From assembly GCF_025567525.1 (NCBI RefSeq), contig NZ_JAOQJY010000013.1, forward strand, positions 44,575 through 108,574: a stretch of 64,000 nt of DNA, given 5' to 3'. A model generated the notes under the pieces. It was not told the DNA's origin, did not search any database, and saw only the letters and a list, made by a program, of their open reading frames with translations. The translations under genes and the position numbers were made by a program. Below, one piece after another: positions 34,565 to 43,163 of this stretch (position 1 is the stretch's first letter; each line of letters starts with the position of its first letter). The DNA is from Gallintestinimicrobium propionicum (lineage in GTDB: Bacteria; Bacillota; Clostridia; Lachnospirales; Lachnospiraceae).

Positions 34565-34831
34565 ATGAACAAAATCGACAAGCTCGATAAGGAACTGGAA
34601 AAAGCCCGGGAGAAGGCCGCCGAATGGCAGGCCAAAATCCGGGAGCTGGAAAAGCAGAAACAGGAGGAAGAAAACAGCCAGATCGTGCAGGCGGTGCGCT
34701 CCCTCAAACTGACGCCCGCCCAGCTTATGGCTTTTCTGAATGACCCCAAAAACAGCCTTACCGCTTCGGGCCATACTGACCCGAAGCCGGAGGCACCCGA
34801 AAAGGAGGACACGGCCCATGAAGAAAACTAA
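34565..34831 (+). CDS. DUF4315 family protein
   Basis: An 88-residue protein with a predicted coiled coil (LDKELEKAREKAAEWQAKIRE) and LKLTPAQLMAFL, as in DUF4315 proteins found between NlpC/P60 and DUF4366 genes of Tn1549-like elements. Function unknown. GGAAAGGAG precedes the ATG. The end overlaps the next gene by 14 bases. Confidence 0.8.
   Translation: MNKIDKLDKELEKAREKAAEWQAKIRELEKQKQEEENSQIVQAVRSLKLTPAQLMAFLNDPKNSLTASGHTDPKPEAPEKEDTAHEEN
34764..34786. repeat. ICE1 23-bp palindrome, copy 10 (within coding sequence)
   Basis: Arms CTTCGGGCCA / TGACCCGAAG; read in frame as SGHTDPK near the DUF4315 C-terminus. Confidence 0.86.
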
Positions 34832-35465
34832 ATTTCGCAGGCTGGCGGCGATGGCTGCCAGCCTTTTGTTTTGCCTGATCTTTACGGTCCCGGCCTACGC
34901 CCAGAGCAGCGAGCCGCAGCCGGAGACAGCTCCCTCCCCGGCAGAAACCGAAGCAGAGCCGGAAACCCAGAACCCCTTTACCCCGGACGGGACGGGAACC
35001 GTGGTGGACAACGCCACCGACGAGGATGGAAAGGAGTTCTACACCATCACCACAGCAGACGAGAGCGTGTTTTATCTGGTGATCGACAAACAGAAAACCA
35101 GCGAGAACGTCTATTTCCTCAATACCGTTACCACAGACGACCTTCTGCCTCTTGCTGAACAGGGTAAGGAACCGCCCAAAGAAGTGACCCCTGAGCCAGA
35201 GCCAAAGCCCACCGAACCGGTGGAGGAAGTGCCGGAACCCAAGCCGGAGAAAAAGGACAGCCCCCTTCTCTCTCTGCTCCTAATCGGTGCGGTGGTGCTG
35301 GCCGGCGGTGGAATTGGTTACTATTTCAAGATTTACAAGCCGAAGCATGAAGCCCCGGATTTGGAAGATGATTACTGCGAATATGAGGACGGGGAGCTGG
35401 AGGAGATCGCAGAGGAACCCGAGGACGAAGATACCCCGCCATGGGAGGAAGATACGGAGGAATGA
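34818..35465 (+). CDS. DUF4366 (CD1107-like) membrane protein
   Basis: A 215-residue exported protein. The signal peptide is LAAMAASLLFCLIFTVPAYAQ. The external region includes YTITTADESVFYLVIDKQKTSENVYFLN, characteristic of DUF4366. A proline-glutamate-rich spacer, a C-terminal helix (LLSLLLIGAVVLAGGGIGYYF) and an acidic tail follow. It is probably a structural partner of the channel at the cell surface. Confidence 0.85.
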   Translation: MKKTKFRRLAAMAASLLFCLIFTVPAYAQSSEPQPETAPSPAETEAEPETQNPFTPDGTGTVVDNATDEDGKEFYTITTADESVFYLVIDKQKTSENVYFLNTVTTDDLLPLAEQGKEPPKEVTPEPEPKPTEPVEEVPEPKPEKKDSPLLSLLLIGAVVLAGGGIGYYFKIYKPKHEAPDLEDDYCEYEDGELEEIAEEPEDEDTPPWEEDTEE

Positions 35466-35467
35466 GA

Positions 35468-35659
35468 ATGAATTTTACAAGCAGCCCTTTTGAACGAATG
35501 ATGAAGGAAGTACCGCACCCCGGCTGGGACAATGACGACCCTTGTAAGGGATGCCGTTATTACAAGGAGTGCAAAGGAAAGAAAAAACAGTGCCGGAAGA
35601 AGTTCCGGGCGCTGATCGTGGAGCCCCGCCCTTCGGGCCATCGTGGCCCGAAGTCATAA
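35468..35659 (+). CDS. Small cysteine-rich conserved ICE protein
   Basis: A 63-residue protein with CKGCRYYKECKGKKKQC, which could bind a metal. GGAGG lies seven bases before the ATG. The upstream gene stops three bases before it, and the next gene starts immediately after its TAA. Function unknown. Confidence 0.65.
   Translation: MNFTSSPFERMMKEVPHPGWDNDDPCKGCRYYKECKGKKKQCRKKFRALIVEPRPSGHRGPKS
35631..35653. repeat. ICE1 23-bp palindrome, copy 11 (within coding sequence)
   Basis: Perfect arms; read in frame as SGHRGPK at the end of the small cysteine-rich protein. Confidence 0.88.
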
Positions 35660-36061
35660 ATGGACGCCCGGGAGCTGACCCGTGACGAGAAGAAGAAAAT
35701 CCGCACTCTGGTCACGGGGATGTGCGCCAACTATGACCGGGAAAGCGGCCTGTGCCTTCCTCTTGACTGTGCCTGCTATATGCTGCACAAGTGCTGGACA
35801 GGGGCGTACTGCCGTTACTTCCGTGAGGCTGTCCTGCCCCTTAACCCGGAGCTTCAAGCAGCGCTGACAACGGAAGGCATCTCCCCGGAGCTGCGGGCCT
35901 GTGCGGTCTGCGGAAAGGCATTTTTGCCCGAGGGGCGTCAAGCCTACTGCTCCGACGCCTGCAAGGCCGAAGGGAACCGACGGAAAAGCCGGGAACGCAT
36001 GAGGAAAATGCGGGAGAAAAGGCCGGGCGGCTGTTACGATTTGCCGCCTCCAAAGGCTTGA
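35660..36061 (+). CDS. Cysteine-rich VLP domain protein
   Basis: A 133-residue protein with 11 or more cysteines. The N-terminal CANYDRESGLCLPLDCACYMLHKC contains the LPL/VLP-type cysteine motif. A C-terminal zinc-finger-like CAVCGKAF then YCSDACKAEGNRRKSRERMRKMRE follows, which looks like a nucleic-acid binder. Function unknown; it is typical of this position in Tn1549-like elements. Confidence 0.8.
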   Translation: MDARELTRDEKKKIRTLVTGMCANYDRESGLCLPLDCACYMLHKCWTGAYCRYFREAVLPLNPELQAALTTEGISPELRACAVCGKAFLPEGRQAYCSDACKAEGNRRKSRERMRKMREKRPGGCYDLPPPKA

Positions 36062-36151
36062 CATTCCGGGCTTTTTTGAGGGTGTTTCCGGGGTGGGAAT
36101 ATCTTATTACATTCCTCCCCGGTCTGCCCTCTTATTTCGTAACATCCAGCA

Positions 36152-36174
36152 CTTCGGGTCATGTTGGCCCGAGG
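36152..36174. repeat. ICE1 23-bp palindrome, copy 12
   Basis: Arms CTTCGGGTCA / TGGCCCGAGG, before the ribosome-binding site of the TTG-started gene at 36194. Confidence 0.86.
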
Positions 36175-36193
36175 CACAGAAAGGAGGAATCTC

Positions 36194-36784
36194 TTGGAGA
36201 CAGTACAAGGATATGTGATTTTGAAAGCTGCCACCTTTGAAACCGGACACGGCTTTGCGCTGGGGCATAATCCGGGAGCGCCGAGCCCCTTTGTGACCTG
36301 GCAGTTTACCGAGGGGGAAAACGGCCATCGGGATTACTACTGGGGCCGCTATGGAACCAGTCAGGCGTGGGCGCAGAGGGACTTTGACCGCCGGGTGGAC
36401 GACTATCAGCAGTTTTACCATGCGGCGGTCAAGCATACCGAGCTGGGACCGGAGGGCGTTTACCGCTATTATTCCACCCAGCGGCCCGTGGACATAGGAA
36501 CTTACCCGAAGCCGCCGGATAACCAGCCTCTTTCCATCGTCAACTACGATGATGACAGGCGGCGTCCTGTGGCAGACGGCAGGCTGATGGCATGGGGCGA
36601 ACTGACCTACGCAAAGCCGCTGACCGAAAAGCAGATGGAGGATTATGAGCTGAAACCAGCACCGGGCAATCCTGACCGGGTGCGCCCATCCATTACTGCC
36701 CGGCTCAAAGATGAAACCAGAGGGCAGGAACCCCCGAAGGAACCCGGCCAGAAGCGAAACCATAAAAACCATGAGGAACGATAA
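36194..36784 (+). CDS. Conserved ICE protein of unknown function (TTG start)
   Basis: A 196-residue soluble protein starting LETVQGYVILKAATFETGHG, with GAPSPFVTWQFTEGENGHRDYYWGRYG. I do not recognise the family; similar proteins occur beside MobC in Clostridia ICEs and may be LPD or antirestriction-associated. AAGGAGG lies six bases before a TTG at 36194; no ATG fits. The C-terminus is basic. Confidence 0.7.
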   Translation: METVQGYVILKAATFETGHGFALGHNPGAPSPFVTWQFTEGENGHRDYYWGRYGTSQAWAQRDFDRRVDDYQQFYHAAVKHTELGPEGVYRYYSTQRPVDIGTYPKPPDNQPLSIVNYDDDRRRPVADGRLMAWGELTYAKPLTEKQMEDYELKPAPGNPDRVRPSITARLKDETRGQEPPKEPGQKRNHKNHEER

Positions 36785-36796
36785 AGGAGGATCGCC

Positions 36797-36979
36797 ATGC
36801 ACGAAAAAGACAACTATCTGAAAACCGCCGAGCTCTCCACAGAGCAGAACTGCAACATGATCGACGGCGTACCCAACAACACGCCCATCCCGCCCACGCC
36901 CCCGGAGTTGGACGCAAAACCGCTGGATAAGGTAAAGGAGCCCAAAGAACGCCGGAAAGGCCGGGAGCTGGAACGCTGA
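36797..36979 (+). CDS. DUF4316-like small protein
   Basis: A 60-residue protein (MHEKDNYLKTAELSTEQNCN) with a charged C-terminus. I associate it with DUF4316. Its TGA overlaps the mobC ATG, so the two are translationally coupled. Confidence 0.65.
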   Translation: MHEKDNYLKTAELSTEQNCNMIDGVPNNTPIPPTPPELDAKPLDKVKEPKERRKGRELER

Positions 36980-37320
36980 TGGAGAACCGCAAGCGGAATG
37001 TCCATCTGCACGTCATGGTAACACCGGACGAGCTGGCGGCCATCCATGAGCGGATGGCCGAGGCGGGCATTTCCAACGCCGGGGCTTATGTACGGAAAAT
37101 GGCTCTGAACGGGTATATCCTGCACATCGACCTTGCGCCCGTAAAAGAGCTGATCTCTCTGCAACGGCGCTGTTCCAACAATCTCAATCAGGTCGCCGTA
37201 CACGCACACACCCATGGCGTGTACCCGGAGGAAATCGACGGATTGAAGCGGGACTATGAAAAGCTGTGGGGCGAGGTGTCAAAGGTGCTGCGGGAGCTTT
37301 CCGAGCTGGTGGCAAAGTAA
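36979..37320 (+). CDS. mobC: MobC-like relaxosome accessory protein
   Basis: A 113-residue protein with a ribbon-helix-helix N-terminus (KRNVHLHVMVTPDELAAIHERMAEAGISNAGAYVRKMALNGY) and the MobC signature RCSNNLNQVAVHAHTHG. MobC proteins open the DNA at oriT for the relaxase, which is encoded 545 bases downstream after a terminator and a new promoter. Confidence 0.88.
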   Translation: MENRKRNVHLHVMVTPDELAAIHERMAEAGISNAGAYVRKMALNGYILHIDLAPVKELISLQRRCSNNLNQVAVHAHTHGVYPEEIDGLKRDYEKLWGEVSKVLRELSELVAK

Positions 37321-37325
37321 GACGA

Positions 37326-37373
37326 GGGCGGCAGGCTTCCGTTGCGGGGCTTGCCGCCCTGCTCTTTTTTTAC
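37326..37373 (+). terminator. Intrinsic terminator after mobC
   Basis: GGGCGGCAGGC pairs with GCTTGCCGCCC (one wobble) and is followed by a T-run. It ends the long conjugation operon. Confidence 0.8.
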
Positions 37374-37375
37374 CA

Positions 37376-37398
37376 CTTCGGGCCAGTATGACCCAAAA
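37376..37398. repeat. ICE1 23-bp palindrome, copy 13 (degenerate)
   Basis: Left arm CTTCGGGCCA; right arm decayed to TGACCCAAAAG. Lies between the mobC terminator and the relaxase-operon promoter. Confidence 0.7.
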
Positions 37399-37402
37399 GT
37401 TT

Positions 37403-37460
37403 GGGACAGGATTTACTAATCTTTCGCAACATTTATGTCCCCGGGCAAGCATGATAAAAT
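37403..37460 (+). promoter_or_regulatory. Promoter/operator of the relaxase operon (twin of 44,941-44,998)
   Basis: -35 TTTATG (37432-37437), 17-base spacer, -10 TAAAAT (37455-37460). Upstream lies GGGACA, then TTCGCAACATT, then TGTCC: GGGACA and TGTCCC are inverted. The same blocks recur before the recombinase gene, so the two promoters probably share a regulator. Confidence 0.75.
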
Positions 37461-37495
37461 AGAGGTAGGAAGGATAGATAAAGGAGGTTTTGAAG

Positions 37496-37786
37496 ATGAA
37501 GATACTGCTGAAAATATTGGTTGCTCCCTTTGCTTTAGCGCTGTCCCTTCTGGCGGCTCTGCTGGTGTTCCTGTTTGATATTTGTGCCGTCCTGCTGACG
37601 ATTGCCTCTGTGATCCTGGCGGTGCTGGGTGTCGCTCTTTTTTTCACGCCGACGCCCATAGGCGCGATTGTATTTCTGTTTCTTGCCTTCCTTCTTTCGC
37701 CGTATGGACTGCAAGCGGCGGCGGGCTCCCTTCTTTGGGCGCTGGACGGAGGCAAATCAGCTCTGTACCGGTTTCTGGCAAGTTAA
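37496..37786 (+). CDS. CD1845-like small membrane protein
   Basis: A 96-residue protein made largely of two to three hydrophobic segments (LVAPFALALSLLAALLVFLF, AVLLTIASVILAVLGVALFF and IGAIVFLFLAFLLSPYGL). Similar proteins (CD1845 type) occur just before relaxase genes in CTn elements. Function unknown. AGGAGG lies eight bases before the ATG. Confidence 0.78.
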   Translation: MKILLKILVAPFALALSLLAALLVFLFDICAVLLTIASVILAVLGVALFFTPTPIGAIVFLFLAFLLSPYGLQAAAGSLLWALDGGKSALYRFLAS

Positions 37787-37790
37787 GCAG

Positions 37791-37813
37791 CCTCGGGCCA
37801 TACTGGCCCGAAG
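37791..37813. repeat. ICE1 23-bp palindrome, copy 14
   Basis: Arms CCTCGGGCCA / TGGCCCGAAG, five bases after the CD1845-like stop. Confidence 0.88.
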
Positions 37814-37865
37814 TCGGGGCGGTCTGGATGGGCCGCCCCTTTCTCATGGAAAGGAGGAATGATTT

Positions 37866-39281
37866 TTGGCTACCACAACTTTGTTACAGCGCCATGCGGG
37901 CGAAGGCGAAACGATTGCTGAGGCTATCCGGGATTGTCTGGACTATGGCAAGGACCCGGAGAAAACAGAAAGCGGAAAGTATATCTCCGCTTATGAATGT
38001 GATCCGGCCACCGTGGCGGACGAGTTCCTTTTGGCAAAGGCCAGCTATGCCGCTATGACGGGCCGGGAACAGAAGAAAGAAAATAATGTGCTGTGCTATC
38101 AGATACGACAATCCTTCTATCCGGGCGAGATTACCCCGAAGGAGGCGAACCGTATCGGCTATGAGCTGGCTATGCGCTGGACAAAGGGGCGGCACGCTTT
38201 TATCGTTACCACGCACACCGATAAGCAGCACATCCATTGTCACATTTATTACAACTCCACCACCCTTGACTGCACCCGGAAATTCCGAAATTTTTGGGGC
38301 TCCAGCTTCGCCCTTCGGCGGCTCTCTGACAGGCTGTGCCTTGAAAACGGGCTATCCATCGTGGAGAACCCGAAGCCCCGGAGCAAGGGCAAGTATCGGA
38401 ACTATGGAGAGTGGCAGAAAGACCGGAAAGGGCCGCTTTCCTATCAGGACAGGCTGCGCCTTGCCATTGATACTGCGTTGGCGGAACGCCCCGCTGATTT
38501 GGACGAATTTCTCAATTTGATGAAGCGGGCCGGGTATGAGGTCAAGACGGTTCGGGGCGGCGGTATCAGCTTCCGGCTGACCGGGCAGGGACAGGAACGC
38601 TTCACCCGTCTGCGTGCCTCCACGCTGGGGGACGGCTACGACTTGCAAGATGTTCTGTCCGCCATTGAGGGCAAAGAAAAACGCCCCGGGCGCTCGGAGC
38701 GGAAAATCAGTCTGGCGGTGGATATTCAAGCAAAGCTGGCCGCCGGTAAGGGGCCGGGATATGAACGCTGGGCGAAGGTATTTAACATTAAGCAGATGGC
38801 CGCCGCTCTTGCTTATATACAGGACAATGGCCTGACCGATTATGAGCAGTTGGCACAGAAAGCCACCGAGGCAGCAGACCGTTTTCATACCATTTCCGAG
38901 CAGATCAAGCAGACGGAACAGGCCATGAAAACCAATGCCGGGCTAAAGGCCGCAACGGTTCAGTATGCCAAAACCCGTCCAGTCTTTGAGCAGTATAAGG
39001 CGACGAAGTATAGCCGGAAATTCCTTGCGGAGCATGAGGCCGACCTTGAACTGTACCGGGCTGCACAAGCGGAAATGCGCTCTCTGCTGGGCGGGGCGAA
39101 GCTCCCCAAAATGGATGTGCTGAAGGAGGAAGGCCGCAAGCTCACAGCAAAGAAAAAACAGCTCTATGGAGAATACCAGAAGGCACGACGGGATATGCAG
39201 GAGCTCGTCACGATCAAGGCGAACATTGACACTCTGATGGGCTACACCGAGCCGGGAAGAAAGCAGGAAAAGGAGCGTTAA
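37866..39281 (+). CDS. Relaxase / mobilization nuclease (VirD2-like MobP)
   Basis: A 471-residue relaxase that nicks oriT and carries the strand into the recipient. Motif III THTDKQHIHCHIYYN has the metal-binding histidines. The N-terminal relaxase domain (AIRDCLDYGKDPEKTESGKYI) is followed by a coiled-coil C-terminal half. The start is a TTG at 37866, eight bases after AAAGGAGG. The position of oriT is not resolved. Confidence 0.92.
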   Translation: MATTTLLQRHAGEGETIAEAIRDCLDYGKDPEKTESGKYISAYECDPATVADEFLLAKASYAAMTGREQKKENNVLCYQIRQSFYPGEITPKEANRIGYELAMRWTKGRHAFIVTTHTDKQHIHCHIYYNSTTLDCTRKFRNFWGSSFALRRLSDRLCLENGLSIVENPKPRSKGKYRNYGEWQKDRKGPLSYQDRLRLAIDTALAERPADLDEFLNLMKRAGYEVKTVRGGGISFRLTGQGQERFTRLRASTLGDGYDLQDVLSAIEGKEKRPGRSERKISLAVDIQAKLAAGKGPGYERWAKVFNIKQMAAALAYIQDNGLTDYEQLAQKATEAADRFHTISEQIKQTEQAMKTNAGLKAATVQYAKTRPVFEQYKATKYSRKFLAEHEADLELYRAAQAEMRSLLGGAKLPKMDVLKEEGRKLTAKKKQLYGEYQKARRDMQELVTIKANIDTLMGYTEPGRKQEKER

Positions 39282-39315
39282 GGTTATGAAAATAAGGAGC
39301 AAAGCGACGCTGACA

Positions 39316-39338
39316 CTTCGGGCCATGTTGGCCCGAAG
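39316..39338. repeat. ICE1 23-bp palindrome, copy 15
   Basis: Perfect arms, 35 bases after the relaxase stop. Confidence 0.88.
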
Positions 39339-39460
39339 ATACGGGTTTGGGGCGAGCCCCAACAAGCCGCCTTTGTGCCACTTGTGGCCACAGAGGCATT
39401 GCTTGCCATTTAGCGGAACCCCCGAAAAGTACTCCAAAAACAAGAAAAACGAAGGCCCTT

Positions 39461-39823
39461 TTACATGACCTCCGTTTCTCTGGCTTTTTGTAGTCCCTCT
39501 GCTGTGGCCTCCATGACCGTCAATTCCTTTTCGTCCATTGAGTTGAGCAGTCTATCAATGTGCTGGCGGCAGTCGCTTTCGCTATTTTGCCTGTCAGGAT
39601 AAAAGAATTGGTCTACGGAAATATCCAGCAAGGTGACGATTTGGTAAAAGGTATTCAGGCTTGGATGCTGACCCCGGTTTTCAAAATACATGATAGAGCG
39701 TGGGGTACGGTCTACAAGCTGTGCAAGATATTCCTGCGTCCAACCTTTTGCCTCTCTCTTGCGCTTGATCTCCCGGCCTAATGCGTGGAAGTCAAGCCGT
39801 CTGGTGTCTTGGTACATTCTCAT
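39461..39823 (-). CDS. XRE-family helix-turn-helix regulator
   Basis: A 120-residue regulator. The HTH is GREIKRKREAKGWTQEYLAQLVDRTPRSIMYFENRGQHPSLNTFYQI. A helical C-terminus follows (CRQHIDRLLNSMDEKELTVMEAT). It is the only minus-strand gene in ICE1 and is divergent from the cargo two-component system, so it may repress that operon, the element's transfer genes, or both. Confidence 0.88.
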   Translation of the reverse strand: MRMYQDTRRLDFHALGREIKRKREAKGWTQEYLAQLVDRTPRSIMYFENRGQHPSLNTFYQIVTLLDISVDQFFYPDRQNSESDCRQHIDRLLNSMDEKELTVMEATAEGLQKARETEVM

Positions 39824-39915
39824 ATCACCCCTATATTATTTTACATTTCGGGTTTGACTATGAGAACGAAACACGATTTTATGTTTTAGTAGTATTTTAT
39901 TGCCCGTCGGCAAGG

Positions 39916-39944
39916 TTGCCGATGTTACACGGACAAGGTATAAT
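39916..39944 (+). promoter_or_regulatory. Probable promoter of the cargo two-component system
   Basis: -35 TTGCCG (39916-39921), 17-base spacer, -10 TATAAT (39939-39944). CGGCAA-GG-TTGCCG is a 14-base palindrome ending on the -35, a plausible operator for the divergent XRE protein. Confidence 0.65.
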
Positions 39945-40016
39945 AACAGAAAGAAAATTTGAAAACTACACTTTAATCACAAAAATCTATGATACGCTAT
40001 CTTTGGAGGTGTTATT

Positions 40017-40688
40017 ATGCAAAGGATTTTAGTCGTTGAGGACGATTTTGATATTCAAGAACTTTTACAGAATTTTTTACAAGAAGCAGGATATGAAGTA
40101 GCTGTTGCAAATGATGGTGTCGAGGCACTATCTTTATTTGCGGGAGAACGATATGACTTGATTGTGTTGGACATTATGCTCCCCAAAATTGACGGTTACG
40201 GTGTCTGTGAATTGATACGCAAGCAATCTGATGTTCCTATCATTATGTTAACCGCATTAAGCGGAGAAGAAGATCAGATTAAAGGATTGGATTTGCAGGT
40301 GGATGACTACATCACAAAACCGTTTTCTATGCCTGTCCTGCTCCGCAAAATTGCGGCTGTACTTCGGCGCAGTAACCGGGAAACAGATGAAAAGTATCAA
40401 ATCATTACTTATGGCAATTTGCTTTTGAACTGTGACAGCTACACCGCCACCGTGGACGGAGCTAATTTTGAACTGACACAAAAGGAATTTGAAATACTGC
40501 GGGAACTGCTGACCCATCAGGGCCGGATATTGACCCGGCAGAACTTGTTGGATAAGCTGTGGCGATATGATTTTTATGGGGACGAGCGTGTTGTTGATAC
40601 CCATATCAAAAATCTACGAAAAAAATTGGGAATAGATTTCATTCAAACAATCAGAGGGGTGGGATATAAAGTTGATAAAGAGAATTAA
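40017..40688 (+). CDS. OmpR-family response regulator (ICE1 cargo)
   Basis: A 223-residue regulator: receiver (VVEDDFDI, LIVLDIMLPKIDG with phosphorylated Asp, LTALSGEEDQ, TKPFS) and winged helix (LTQKEFEILRELLTHQGRILTRQNLLDKLW, then RGVGYKV). GGAGG precedes the ATG. Codon use and base composition are AT-richer than the surrounding ICE genes, which indicates a separate origin. The kinase gene overlaps its end by 17 bases. Confidence 0.92.
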   Translation: MQRILVVEDDFDIQELLQNFLQEAGYEVAVANDGVEALSLFAGERYDLIVLDIMLPKIDGYGVCELIRKQSDVPIIMLTALSGEEDQIKGLDLQVDDYITKPFSMPVLLRKIAAVLRRSNRETDEKYQIITYGNLLLNCDSYTATVDGANFELTQKEFEILRELLTHQGRILTRQNLLDKLWRYDFYGDERVVDTHIKNLRKKLGIDFIQTIRGVGYKVDKEN

Positions 40689-42084
40689 AGGCAGTCTGTT
40701 TGCTAAAGTCTTTATTCTGACTGTGGCAGTTTTGCTCTGCGTGAGCTTTCTTGTCTATGGCGTTTTGGCTTGGTATATGCCTCAAACCTATTCTAACAAT
40801 CTCAATGCGGCATTAGATGAACAGACAAGCGACTTTATTTATGAATTAGAACATATCCGTATGCAGGATAGCGGCGGACTTTTTGATCAGTTTCTTCAAA
40901 ACACGACAATTAGCATGGTGGAGCTTTATACTGCTGATGGTGTTCTGGTGGAAACACCGTCTAACCAAAATAGCTTTAACGATGGGATCACCGGGGAGGC
41001 TCTTGGCGGAGCATCTTATGAAAGTGCGCCGATTATATCCAACAGCTATTACTTCTCATTTGCAGATGATAATAACCAATATATTTTAACAGTTTATGGA
41101 GAAGCCTCTCAAATCGCAGAACTGCGGCAATCATTTGTAAGCGTATTACCGATTTTGTTTTGCGTTATTCTCCTTGTATCGTTGGCAACTGCTTGGGTGT
41201 ATTCTCGTATCATTACAAACCCGGTATTAAAAATCAGTCGGATTTCTAAAGAGATGTCTGATATGCGGCTGGAATGGCAACTTGAGGAACGCCGTTCTGA
41301 CGAGCTGGGTGTACTGGAGAATAGCTTGAATACGCTGTCCCGGAAACTATCTGCTACCTTGGAGGAGTTGCAAAGTGCAAATCTCCAGCTCCAAAAGGAT
41401 ATTGAACATCAAAAGGCGCTGGAACGGGCACAACAGGATTTCTTTTCTTCCGCTTCCCATGAACTGAAAACCCCTATCACCATTATCAAGGGTCAATTAG
41501 AGGGGATGCTATTGGGTATAGGGGCATATAAAGACCACGAAAAGTATCTTGCCCGATCCTTGGAAGTTGCAGCTACGCTTGAAACGATGGTGCAGGAAAT
41601 ATTAACGATTTCAAGGCTGGAAACCAATGTCGATTTCAAAATGGAGCATTTTGATTGCGCTCCCATGATACATGGCTATTTGAGGGAGATTGATGATTTA
41701 GTGGCAACAAAAGAGCTACAAATACATCTTGCTATACAGTCTCCCGCTTTTATCAATGGGAACAAATTACTGATTGAAAAGGTGTTCTCCAATTTGATTT
41801 CAAATGCTGTAAAGTATTCGCCGCATGGAGCAAGCGTTGATATTATTTTACAAAATACCAACGGACGCTTTTTGTTCTCCGTAGAGAACACAGGTACACA
41901 TATACCAGAAGATGATATTCCCAAATTGTTTGACGCTTTTTATCGTATGGAGCAATCCCGCAGTAGAAGAACAGGCGGCAGCGGCTTAGGGCTTTATATG
42001 GTTCAAAGAATTTTACAACAACATAACAGCTATTGTGAGGCTTGCAACACAGAAAACGGTGTTAAATTCTTCTTCACGATTTAG
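40672..42084 (+). CDS. Sensor histidine kinase (ICE1 cargo)
   Basis: A 470-residue kinase with two membrane helices (VFILTVAVLLCVSFLVYGVL and VLPILFCVILLVSLATAWVY) around an external domain of about 120 residues, then HAMP, HisKA (SASHELKTPITIIKG) and HATPase (FSNLISNAVKYSPHG, GGSGLGLYMV). The start is a TTG inside the regulator gene. The signal sensed is unknown. Confidence 0.92.
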   Translation: MIKRIKGSLFAKVFILTVAVLLCVSFLVYGVLAWYMPQTYSNNLNAALDEQTSDFIYELEHIRMQDSGGLFDQFLQNTTISMVELYTADGVLVETPSNQNSFNDGITGEALGGASYESAPIISNSYYFSFADDNNQYILTVYGEASQIAELRQSFVSVLPILFCVILLVSLATAWVYSRIITNPVLKISRISKEMSDMRLEWQLEERRSDELGVLENSLNTLSRKLSATLEELQSANLQLQKDIEHQKALERAQQDFFSSASHELKTPITIIKGQLEGMLLGIGAYKDHEKYLARSLEVAATLETMVQEILTISRLETNVDFKMEHFDCAPMIHGYLREIDDLVATKELQIHLAIQSPAFINGNKLLIEKVFSNLISNAVKYSPHGASVDIILQNTNGRFLFSVENTGTHIPEDDIPKLFDAFYRMEQSRSRRTGGSGLGLYMVQRILQQHNSYCEACNTENGVKFFFTI

Positions 42085-42092
42085 CGGACAAT

Positions 42093-42124
42093 CAGCGGCA
42101 GGTGAACAACCTGCCGCTTTTTTT
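42093..42124 (+). terminator. Terminator after the cargo kinase
   Basis: GCGGCAGGT and ACCTGCCGC with a five-base loop, followed by seven T. It separates the two-component operon from the lipoprotein gene. Confidence 0.9.
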
Positions 42125-42147
42125 AACTACACATAAATCACAAACTA

Positions 42148-42181
42148 ATCCCAAAGGTATCCCAAAATGCTTTGCTATACT
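42148..42181 (+). promoter_or_regulatory. Lipoprotein promoter with 11-bp direct repeat (likely response-regulator site)
   Basis: ATCCCAAAGGT and ATCCCAAAATG are in tandem with an 11-base period (42148-42169) directly upstream of -10 TATACT (42176-42181), with no good -35. This is the classic layout for activation by an OmpR-family regulator, here presumably the one encoded at 40,017. Confidence 0.65.
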
Positions 42182-42215
42182 TGGGGTACATTCAAAGAAA
42201 GGATTGGTAAACACT

Positions 42216-43088
42216 ATGAGAAGAATGGCATTATGCGCTGCGTCCATGCTCTTGTTAGGCTGTTTGGCTGGATGCAGTACGACACCACAGAACAGCCAGG
42301 AACAAGGTAATCCCGTTATCAAGGAAGAAATCAGTCAACCTCTTGGCGGTTCTGAGGCGCTGGGAAACAGCGAGGACAGCTCGGCACTCTCCGCCGCAGA
42401 CAAAGAAAAAATGTTTGCACCTTATGAACAATACGGGATGACCTATGACGCGGTCAAAGATGAACTTACCTATAACGGGAATTTGGTTCGCTGGTTTGAG
42501 GACTATTATCCCATCAGTAACAACGAAACCGCCGGTATTGATTTTCTAAATGAGAACGGCACAGTAGATGTGTATGCTGTACGGGATTTAGAGAGCTTTT
42601 CAAAAGCGGCTGACGGCTCCGTTGATCCGGCGGGTAAACTGATTGGCTTAAAAGAGTTTACCCAGCAGGAATTTGACGCACGGGATATTGAGGCGTTGAA
42701 AAACAGCACATCCGTTGCTATGGCAGGAACGCCGCTTGAAGATAGCGAAACTGCAAAGCTCGTTGCAGAGTATGAGGCATTTGGAGTAACCTATGATGCC
42801 GAAAAAGATCAGTGGTATTTCAATGGTGAGGAAGTCCGCTATTTCCGGGATGTTCTCACTTCTAATGGTGAAAGCCTCACCAGCGGAAAATTCCAAGGCG
42901 AAATGAGAACGCTTGGAAGTGGTGTTGGCACAATAGACATTTATACCGTTCGTGATTACGGCCACTTGAACAGCGAACATCACGGAACATTAACTGGCAT
43001 CGAGAAATACAGTCAAGAGGAATTTGACGAGCATACACAGGCCGGAATGTCTGGAAATCAGCCCATAGGTAATGCAAGCCATAACTAA
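42216..43088 (+). CDS. Lipoprotein with duplicated domain (ICE1 cargo)
   Basis: A 290-residue lipoprotein. The signal ends in LLGCLAGC with lipobox cysteine. Two related units follow: YEQYGMTYDAVKDELTYNGN...WFEDYYPI...GTVDVYAVRD and YEAFGVTYDAEKDQWYFNGE...YFRDVL...GTIDIYTVRD. I do not recognise the domain. It has its own promoter next to the two-component system, so it is probably the regulated output, displayed on the cell surface. Confidence 0.82.
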   Translation: MRRMALCAASMLLLGCLAGCSTTPQNSQEQGNPVIKEEISQPLGGSEALGNSEDSSALSAADKEKMFAPYEQYGMTYDAVKDELTYNGNLVRWFEDYYPISNNETAGIDFLNENGTVDVYAVRDLESFSKAADGSVDPAGKLIGLKEFTQQEFDARDIEALKNSTSVAMAGTPLEDSETAKLVAEYEAFGVTYDAEKDQWYFNGEEVRYFRDVLTSNGESLTSGKFQGEMRTLGSGVGTIDIYTVRDYGHLNSEHHGTLTGIEKYSQEEFDEHTQAGMSGNQPIGNASHN

Positions 43089-43163
43089 ATAAACCATCTA
43101 TCTGCCGCACGACGGCAAAAGAAAAAAAGCCGTCGTACAGCAGCCTATCAATACGTCTATTTG

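Noticed and set aside
39286..39468. 60-codon plus-strand frame after the relaxase
   Set aside because: It runs through a 23-bp palindrome and has low-information sequence; no family is recognised.
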